Shown piece after piece: positions 39,933-44,955 of a stretch of DNA of 44,955 nt. Both the position numbers and the translations under genes were made by a program. Source of the stretch: Ruegeria lacuscaerulensis (GTDB lineage: Bacteria; Pseudomonadota; Alphaproteobacteria; Rhodobacterales; Rhodobacteraceae); NCBI RefSeq assembly GCF_013031245.1, contig NZ_WPZL01000031.1, positions 1 through 44,955 on the forward strand. Reading direction: 5' to 3'. Numbering within the stretch: the first letter of the stretch is position 1; each line of letters begins with the position of its first letter. Below the pieces are notes generated by a model. The model did no database searches, was not told the origin of the DNA, and saw only the letters and a list, made by a program, of their open reading frames with translations.

Positions 39933-41078
39933 TCAGCCAGTTCTCAGAAGGTGCTCTGCCAGACTGCCGAGGTTTTCGCTGCCAAGCTGGCTCATGTTGG
40001 CCTTTATGTCAGCTTTCAGGATGTGAACAAGATGGTCGATCCCTCGTGCTCCGAACGCTGCAACGGCATATTGAAACGCGCGTCCGACCATGACGAAATC
40101 TGCACCTTTCGCCAGGGCTCGCATGATGTCCAATCCCCAGGCAACGCCAGAGTCGTAGATCAATGGCACATTTGTTCCGACCGCCTCGCGGATGTTCGGG
40201 AGTTGGTCAATCACGGCGGGCCCGGCTTCGAATTGACGCCCGGAGTGGTTTGAGACCCAGATGCAATCCACGCCCTCGGCCACCATTTTTTGCGCGTCCT
40301 CCGGCCGCAGGACACCCTTGACGATCAGGTGACCCTCCCATTCCTGCCGTAGTTCGCGCAGGTAGTCCCAATCTGGAATCCCACGGATCAGAGCGCCTGC
40401 ATGGGTAAAGCTTTCTCGCCCGCGTGTCGGGACGTAATCGTCAAAGAACCGCATACGTGGCATGATGCCCTCGCGCAGATGTGCAAGGCACCAGGCGGGT
40501 CGTGACGCCATTTCTTTCAGCGTGCGCAGGTCGGCTTTTGGTGGCACGGTCAGGTTGGCGCGGCGTTGTCGTTCGCGACGGCTCTCTTCTGGAACGTCCA
40601 CCGTGATGATCAGCGTATGAAATCCCGCGGCCTTAATCCTCGGCAGCATCGCGCGGCGCAACTCGCCGGAATTCACGGGGTAATGCTGAAACCATCCGTT
40701 TTTGCCAATGTAAGGTGCCACATCTTCCGGTGAAGCAACCGCCACGCTGGACAACGAAAACGGAATGTTGTGAGCAACCGCAGCCTTTGCAAGCATTCGC
40801 TCTGCTCCCGCCCACATCAGACCGGACATACCTACCGGTGCTATCCCGAATGGCAGATCGTAAGTTTGACCCATCAACGTAGTCTGCAGGTCGGCCTTTG
40901 TTCGGCCGCATAGTACACGCGGCATGAAGCCAATGGCATCAAGTGCGTCACGGTTGACCTTCAACCCCCGCTCCCGGCCGGTCGCGCTGTCGAGATATTC
41001 GAAGGCAAACTTCGGAATGCGCTTTTGCGCGGTTTGCCGAAGGTCTTCTATCGACGGGTGGGATAGGTCCAGATCCAT
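39933..41078 (-). CDS. FMN-dependent 2-hydroxyacid oxidase/dehydrogenase (LldD-like)
   Basis: 381 residues. TIM barrel with PVGMSGLMWAGAE, Lys254 (LIVKGVL), and the active-site SNHSGRQ with His278 and Arg281. Family members oxidise L-lactate, glycolate, mandelate or similar acids to 2-keto acids. The usual second Gly of SNHGGRQ is Ser, a minor change. It is the last gene of the leftward TRAP operon, 47 bases after dctM, so a hydroxy acid brought in by that transporter is a reasonable substrate. It converges on mgsA. Confidence 0.9.
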   Translation of the reverse strand: MDLDLSHPSIEDLRQTAQKRIPKFAFEYLDSATGRERGLKVNRDALDAIGFMPRVLCGRTKADLQTTLMGQTYDLPFGIAPVGMSGLMWAGAERMLAKAAVAHNIPFSLSSVAVASPEDVAPYIGKNGWFQHYPVNSGELRRAMLPRIKAAGFHTLIITVDVPEESRRERQRRANLTVPPKADLRTLKEMASRPAWCLAHLREGIMPRMRFFDDYVPTRGRESFTHAGALIRGIPDWDYLRELRQEWEGHLIVKGVLRPEDAQKMVAEGVDCIWVSNHSGRQFEAGPAVIDQLPNIREAVGTNVPLIYDSGVAWGLDIMRALAKGADFVMVGRAFQYAVAAFGARGIDHLVHILKADIKANMSQLGSENLGSLAEHLLRTG

Positions 41079-41125
41079 CCGGGTCCTCTGGCTTTGTCGT
41101 CTAACGTTTGAAGGTTCTCAGCCGG

Positions 41126-42409
41126 TCACCAAAGGGACGGCAAGGCCAAGGAAATTGCGGGCACATAGGTGATGAACATCAATAAGACCAGCATGGATGC
41201 AAAAAATGGCAGGATCGCCCGGCTGAGGCTTTCGATGGAAACCTTCGAAATGCTGCTGGCCACGAACAGGTTTACACCCAATGGAGGTGTACAGAACCCA
41301 ATTGCCAGGTTGACTGTCAAGATGACACCAAAGACGATCGGATCGACACCTAGTGCGGTTGCAACAGGCAGCAGGATAGGCGTCATGATGATGATCGACG
41401 AAATCGTCTCCATGAACATGCCGATCACCAACAATAGCAGATTGATCAACAACAGAATGATGATCGGATTGTCGGACAGGCTGGTGATTGTCGTTGCGAG
41501 TTCTGTCGGGATTCTTGCGAGCGTGATCAACCTGCCAAAGGCGGTCGCCATGATCACCAATATCAGAATGGTCCCGCTGGTTTTTGCACTGCCCGCCAAT
41601 ACCTCTGGCAGGTCCTTGAGGGTGATGTCGCCATAGACGAAGATGCCGATGAAGGCGGCATAAACCACGGCTACGGCTCCGGCTTCGGTAGGGGTAAAGA
41701 TACCGCTATAGATGCCCCCAAGGATAATTACCGGCACCAGTAGCGCCCAGATAGAAGAGCGGAAACTTTGCCAGACACCCGGACCTGAGAACTTAGTCGT
41801 CGATTGCTGAACAACCGCGTCCTTTCGCAGCAGGACGCGGGCGACCAACATGAACATGAGGGCAAAGAGGATGCCGGGAACAACACCTGCAAGGAACAGC
41901 TTACCGATCGAAACTTCGGCGGTAACACCATAGATGATGAAGGGGATGCTGGGCGGGATCATAACGCCGATCATTCCCGAGGACGCCGTTAATGCGCCGC
42001 TGAACTTGCGCGTATAGCCGACCTTTTCCATCTCGGGGATCATGTTCGACCCGATGGCGGCTACGGTCGCAGGAGACGAACCGGATATGGCGGCAAAGAA
42101 CACGCAGGCGAGTACGTTCACATAAGCCAGCCCACCCCGGATATGCCCGATCAGTGCATTGGCGAACCCAACCAGTCTACGAGACATTCCGCCGTGCTGC
42201 ATCAGGTCACCTGCCAAAATGAACAGAGGGACGGCAATTAGAGGAAACGAGTCCGCGCCTGTTACCACCGACCGTGCCAGAAGAACCATCGGTGGCGTGC
42301 CATCCACGAAGACCATCACGATCATGGTCGCGAGGCCTAGGCAGATGCCGATCGGCACGCTGAAGATCAAAAGGGCAAAGAGTGTCAGGAAAAGCGTTGT
42401 TGCAAGCAT
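41126..42409 (-). CDS. dctM: TRAP transporter large permease DctM
   Basis: 427 residues with about 12 helices, full family length. Segments SGSSPATVAAIGSNMIPEM and ASSGMIGVMIPPSIPFIIYGV are diagnostic. It uses the sodium gradient to import the acid captured by DctP. Ten bases separate it from dctQ. Confidence 0.95.
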   Translation of the reverse strand: MLATTLFLTLFALLIFSVPIGICLGLATMIVMVFVDGTPPMVLLARSVVTGADSFPLIAVPLFILAGDLMQHGGMSRRLVGFANALIGHIRGGLAYVNVLACVFFAAISGSSPATVAAIGSNMIPEMEKVGYTRKFSGALTASSGMIGVMIPPSIPFIIYGVTAEVSIGKLFLAGVVPGILFALMFMLVARVLLRKDAVVQQSTTKFSGPGVWQSFRSSIWALLVPVIILGGIYSGIFTPTEAGAVAVVYAAFIGIFVYGDITLKDLPEVLAGSAKTSGTILILVIMATAFGRLITLARIPTELATTITSLSDNPIIILLLINLLLLVIGMFMETISSIIIMTPILLPVATALGVDPIVFGVILTVNLAIGFCTPPLGVNLFVASSISKVSIESLSRAILPFFASMLVLLMFITYVPAISLALPSLW

Positions 42410-42419
42410 CAGAAAGCCC

Positions 42420-42905
42420 TCACGCTTTGGTTTCTGCGATTAGCCGCAGGGTTCGGCGCAGATGTTGAGTGACGCGGATTGCAGACAGGCCTGCGCCAAC
42501 CGGCGCCGAAGCATAAAGGATCGGGATCGGTAGTCCCAAAACGACCGACGTCTGGCTGGCCACAAAAGGCTGTCGGATCAGCTTGATGCATTCAATTGTC
42601 AGAACGATTAGAAACCCAAGGACCAGAAGCGCGATCACAACATCTGCATAAAGCCTCGCCCGCTCGCTCAGGACATCACGCAGGACCGTGATGCGCACAT
42701 GATCGCCTGTGTGGAAAGCATAGCTGACACCAAGCCAGACGAACCAGACAAACAGCCAAAGCGTTAGCTCTTCGCCCCATGAAAGAGAAGCATTCATGAT
42801 GTAGCGCATGAAAACATTGCCAAAGATCAACACGACAATCGCGGCCAACAGCGCGCTGGCTAAGACCTTTTCGGCATTCATATCGATCCATTTGATAACC
42901 GACAC
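42420..42905 (-). CDS. dctQ: TRAP transporter small permease DctQ
   Basis: 161 residues with four predicted helices. LSWGEELTLWLFVWFVWLGVSYAF is the recognisable DctQ segment. It partners DctM in the membrane. The start ATG lies within a run of possible starts; the chosen one gives the normal length. Confidence 0.93.
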   Translation of the reverse strand: MSVIKWIDMNAEKVLASALLAAIVVLIFGNVFMRYIMNASLSWGEELTLWLFVWFVWLGVSYAFHTGDHVRITVLRDVLSERARLYADVVIALLVLGFLIVLTIECIKLIRQPFVASQTSVVLGLPIPILYASAPVGAGLSAIRVTQHLRRTLRLIAETKA

Positions 42906-42983
42906 CGTTCACCTCCCCTTGAGCGAAAGGGGCGCCCGAACCTGCATGGCACGGGTGCCCGGATTGGCTGAGTATACTGCGGG

Positions 42984-43982
42984 TCAGCTTCCGCTCGCTG
43001 CGGCCACAGCGGCAACCCAACCGTCATAGACCTCGGCACCGACCTCGTCGCGATACTGCAACCGGACGCTCTCCGTCTTGTCGGCAAATGCCTGTCTCTG
43101 CTCTGCCGTCAGTTCCAGGACCTCGACACCGGCGGTACGGATCTGTTCGAGCTGTTCTGCGTCTTCCGCTGCGATTAGTTCCGCCTGATAGGCGCGCGCT
43201 TTAGCCATGGAGTCCTTGACAAGCTGCTGGTGCTCAGGAGACAGGCTCTCAAAGAAGAATTGCGACATGACGGGCATGTAAACCGCAAAGACATGGCCCG
43301 TGGTCGAAAGGTATTTCTGCACCTCGTAGAAACGCTGTGAGGTAATGATCGCCAGCGGGTTTTCCTGGCCGTCGATCACGCCCTGCTGGAGGGCAGAATA
43401 GACCTCGCCAAAGTTCATCGGCGTTGGGTTGGCGCCGAGTGTTTCGAATGTTGCCACATGCGCCGGAACCTTCATGGTACGCAGCTTGACGCCTTCGAGG
43501 TCTGCGGGGGTCGCAACCGGACGAACATTGTTGGTCACATTGCGTACACCCAATTCAAGCCAGCCAAGACCGACCAATCCCTGGTTTTCGACCCGTCCGA
43601 GCATTCCGTCTCCGGCCTCACCATCCAGAACATCAAAGGCGATGTCTTTGGAGGCATACATGTAGGGAAGCTCGATCACCGCAAAAGCCGGATCCCAACC
43701 TGCAAAGAACGAAGACGGGGGAATGGCCATTTCAAGAACGCCGGTTTGAACACCTTCGATCATCTCGCGATCCGGGCCCATCTGCGAGGATGGAAAGATC
43801 TGGACATCGATCTCGCCATTCGAACCGGTCTCAACCAGTTCTTCGAATTTCAGGAGCGCACGATGCATGTGGAATGCTTCGGCGGCACCATGCCCAACTT
43901 TGATAACTGTTTCGGCCGAGGCCGCGAAGGCAAGTCCGGTCGACATGGCGACGGCAAGCGCGAATGTGGATTTGTTGAACAA
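42984..43982 (-). CDS. dctP: TRAP transporter solute-binding protein DctP
   Basis: 332 residues from the TTG at 43982, preferred because GGGAGGAAA lies 3-11 bases upstream and a signal peptide follows (NKSTFALAVAMSTGLAFAAS, cleavage before AETV). The frame extends 71 codons further but crosses the operator. The mature protein has KLRTMKVPAH with the carboxylate-binding Arg and GANPTPMNFGEVYSALQQGV, both family hallmarks. It binds an organic or sugar acid in the periplasm; the ligand is unknown. First gene of the leftward TRAP-oxidase operon. Confidence 0.93.
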   Translation of the reverse strand: MFNKSTFALAVAMSTGLAFAASAETVIKVGHGAAEAFHMHRALLKFEELVETGSNGEIDVQIFPSSQMGPDREMIEGVQTGVLEMAIPPSSFFAGWDPAFAVIELPYMYASKDIAFDVLDGEAGDGMLGRVENQGLVGLGWLELGVRNVTNNVRPVATPADLEGVKLRTMKVPAHVATFETLGANPTPMNFGEVYSALQQGVIDGQENPLAIITSQRFYEVQKYLSTTGHVFAVYMPVMSQFFFESLSPEHQQLVKDSMAKARAYQAELIAAEDAEQLEQIRTAGVEVLELTAEQRQAFADKTESVRLQYRDEVGAEVYDGWVAAVAAASGS

Positions 43983-44020
43983 GGTTTCCTCCCATGAATT
44001 GTTCAGTTTTTTACGATCTG

Positions 44021-44040
44021 GTATCTGACATATCAGATAC
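44021..44040. promoter_or_regulatory. GntR-type operator between dctP and the second regulator
   Basis: GTATCTGACATATCAGATAC has perfect 8-bp arms around CATA. It lies 38 bases upstream of the dctP start and 56 bases upstream of the divergent GntR gene. The core ATCTGA-N4-TCAGAT is the same as at 28311-28326. Confidence 0.78.
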
Positions 44041-44096
44041 AATATAGAAATCAAGCTTGCATGTGCTATTGTGTTAGAGAGACGAAATAGGACGAA

Positions 44097-44774
44097 GTGA
44101 AAATGACCGAGATATTGCAGATTAAACGGCCGGATTCGTTGAGTAAAACTGCCGAAGAACACATTCGAAAAGGCATTATCAATGGCACGTTTCAATTGGG
44201 TGAATCGTTGTTGGAAGTGAAGCTGTCAAATGCCATGGGCATCAGCAAAACTCCGATTCGCGAAGCGCTATCGGCTTTGAATCTTCAAGGGCTCGTTCAG
44301 ATATTTCCTCATCGAGGAGCCTTTGTATTCTCTCTTTCTCAAGAGGACGTGGTGCAGCTTTGCCAGTATCGGCTCATCCTAGAATCTGCAGCTTTGGAGC
44401 AGGCGCTTGAAAAGAACCCCTCGGTTCTGATCAATGAGCTGGATACAATTGTTTCGAAGATGTCAGAAGCGCAGGAAGCGGATGAATTCGAGCAGTACTT
44501 GGAACTTGACGCCGAGTTTCACGACGCGTTTTTCAGGTCCTGCGGAAACAGTTACCTGCGGGATGGATATCAAAAAGTCAGTGATATCGTCCAAACTATG
44601 CGGACGCATCTCTCCAAGCGCTCTAATCGAAGGAAGAAGTCATTTCAGGAACATCAGGCTATCACAGTGCTTCTTAGCGAGGGTAAGGTAAAAGCAGCAA
44701 AGAATACCCTCAAACGGCAAATCACTCGCGGTGAGCGTTCCTATTCCGATTTGGTCGGCGTCAATCAAACATAG
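44097..44774 (+). CDS. FCD-type GntR transcriptional regulator 2
   Basis: 225 residues from GTG 44097; ATG 44103 is equally plausible with AGGA upstream. The winged helix has LSNAMGISKTPIREALSALNLQGLVQI, similar at the recognition helix to regulator 1. The FCD domain keeps the Asp/His of LELDAEFHDAFF and the His of QEHQAI, but the last metal-ligand His is Gln (LKRQI), so metal binding may be altered. It is divergent from the TRAP operon with an operator between, implying control of TRAP transport and probably of itself. Confidence 0.9.
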   Translation: MKMTEILQIKRPDSLSKTAEEHIRKGIINGTFQLGESLLEVKLSNAMGISKTPIREALSALNLQGLVQIFPHRGAFVFSLSQEDVVQLCQYRLILESAALEQALEKNPSVLINELDTIVSKMSEAQEADEFEQYLELDAEFHDAFFRSCGNSYLRDGYQKVSDIVQTMRTHLSKRSNRRKKSFQEHQAITVLLSEGKVKAAKNTLKRQITRGERSYSDLVGVNQT

Positions 44775-44955
44775 ATGTCGTAGCTATGGAACCCTGTGCT
44801 CACTAAAAGCGCATGGATTTTTTGCAAAGTTTTGACCATTTGTGTTCGCGCCGTTAGGGCGTTTCTGGTTGGCAGTGGCGACCAGTTGAGAACTTGCTCA
44901 GGTTTTGAAGGTGTAGACGCCCCCGCTGGCCTCGATGTGCCATTGTGGGTTTGCA
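44775..44955 (-). other. right-edge region with possible 3' end of an unidentified gene
   Basis: No complete gene. A minus-strand frame from the window edge to a stop at 44898-44900 reads NPQWHIEASGGVYTFKT at its end, which looks like a protein C-terminus, but I cannot name the family. No terminator hairpin is evident after the regulator gene. Confidence 0.25.

Noticed and set aside
1..44955. CRISPR arrays, tRNA and rRNA genes
   Set aside because: No regularly spaced repeats and no tRNA- or rRNA-like sequence were seen on either strand.

Overview
The window looks like part of a large repABC-type plasmid (or chromid) of an alphaproteobacterium, most likely a marine member of the Rhodobacterales/Roseobacter lineage. 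The evidence is a complete repA-repB-repC module with embedded palindromic partition sites and an antisense RNA, plus roseobacter-style sugar ABC and TRAP transporters with FCD-type GntR regulators. There are no rRNA, tRNA, CRISPR or conjugation genes. Family assignments come from reading the translated sequence. No database search was run, so names of substrates are inference.

Region 1 (about 1-15200) is a ribosomally made peptide (RiPP) cluster. A flavin-dependent halogenase gene (175-1521) precedes a 91-residue precursor (1740-2015) with a Nif11-type leader, a double-glycine cleavage site and an 18-residue core containing two Trp, three Cys and five Ser/Thr. On the opposite strand lies hlyD - ABC/C39 peptidase - second ABC - lanM. 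The LanM has the Cys-Cys-Gly zinc site typical of substrate-tolerant synthetases. Together they suggest a halogenated class II lanthipeptide that is cleaved and exported by a paired ABC system. Nearby are a GMC dehydrogenase with a predicted 3Fe-4S site and its Tat-exported small subunit, an IS remnant, and an O-methyltransferase-like gene with an altered SAM loop. At the left edge a gene runs off the window and carries a probable one-base frameshift.

Region 2 (about 15400-22900) is the plasmid backbone: a cyclase fragment, a Fic protein, repC, a counter-transcribed RNA, repB, repA, a decayed recombinase copy, a parDE toxin-antitoxin pair with a clear promoter and operator, and an intact tyrosine recombinase homologous to the decayed copy.

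Region 3 (about 22900-44800) is a carbohydrate-acid catabolic island. A leftward operon carries a ribose-type ABC transporter, a mutarotase-like protein and a uronate-dehydrogenase-like enzyme. A GntR gene lies upstream of it. Divergently, a long rightward operon (29195-39908) encodes an SMP-30 lactonase, a second ribose-type ABC transporter, an SDR, a VOC protein, a 2-hydroxyacid dehydrogenase, an RraA-type protein, KDGal kinase (DgoK), KDPGal aldolase (DgoA), a second SDR, a cupin and methylglyoxal synthase. A convergent leftward operon has TRAP dctPQM and an FMN-dependent 2-hydroxyacid oxidase, with a second GntR gene divergent from it. The same palindrome, ATCTGA-N4-TCAGAT, occurs at all three control regions (one mismatch in one copy), so the island probably forms one regulon. 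The inferred route is aldose or uronate to lactone, acid, 2-keto-3-deoxy acid, then phosphorylation and aldol cleavage. No sugar-acid dehydratase is recognisable in the window.
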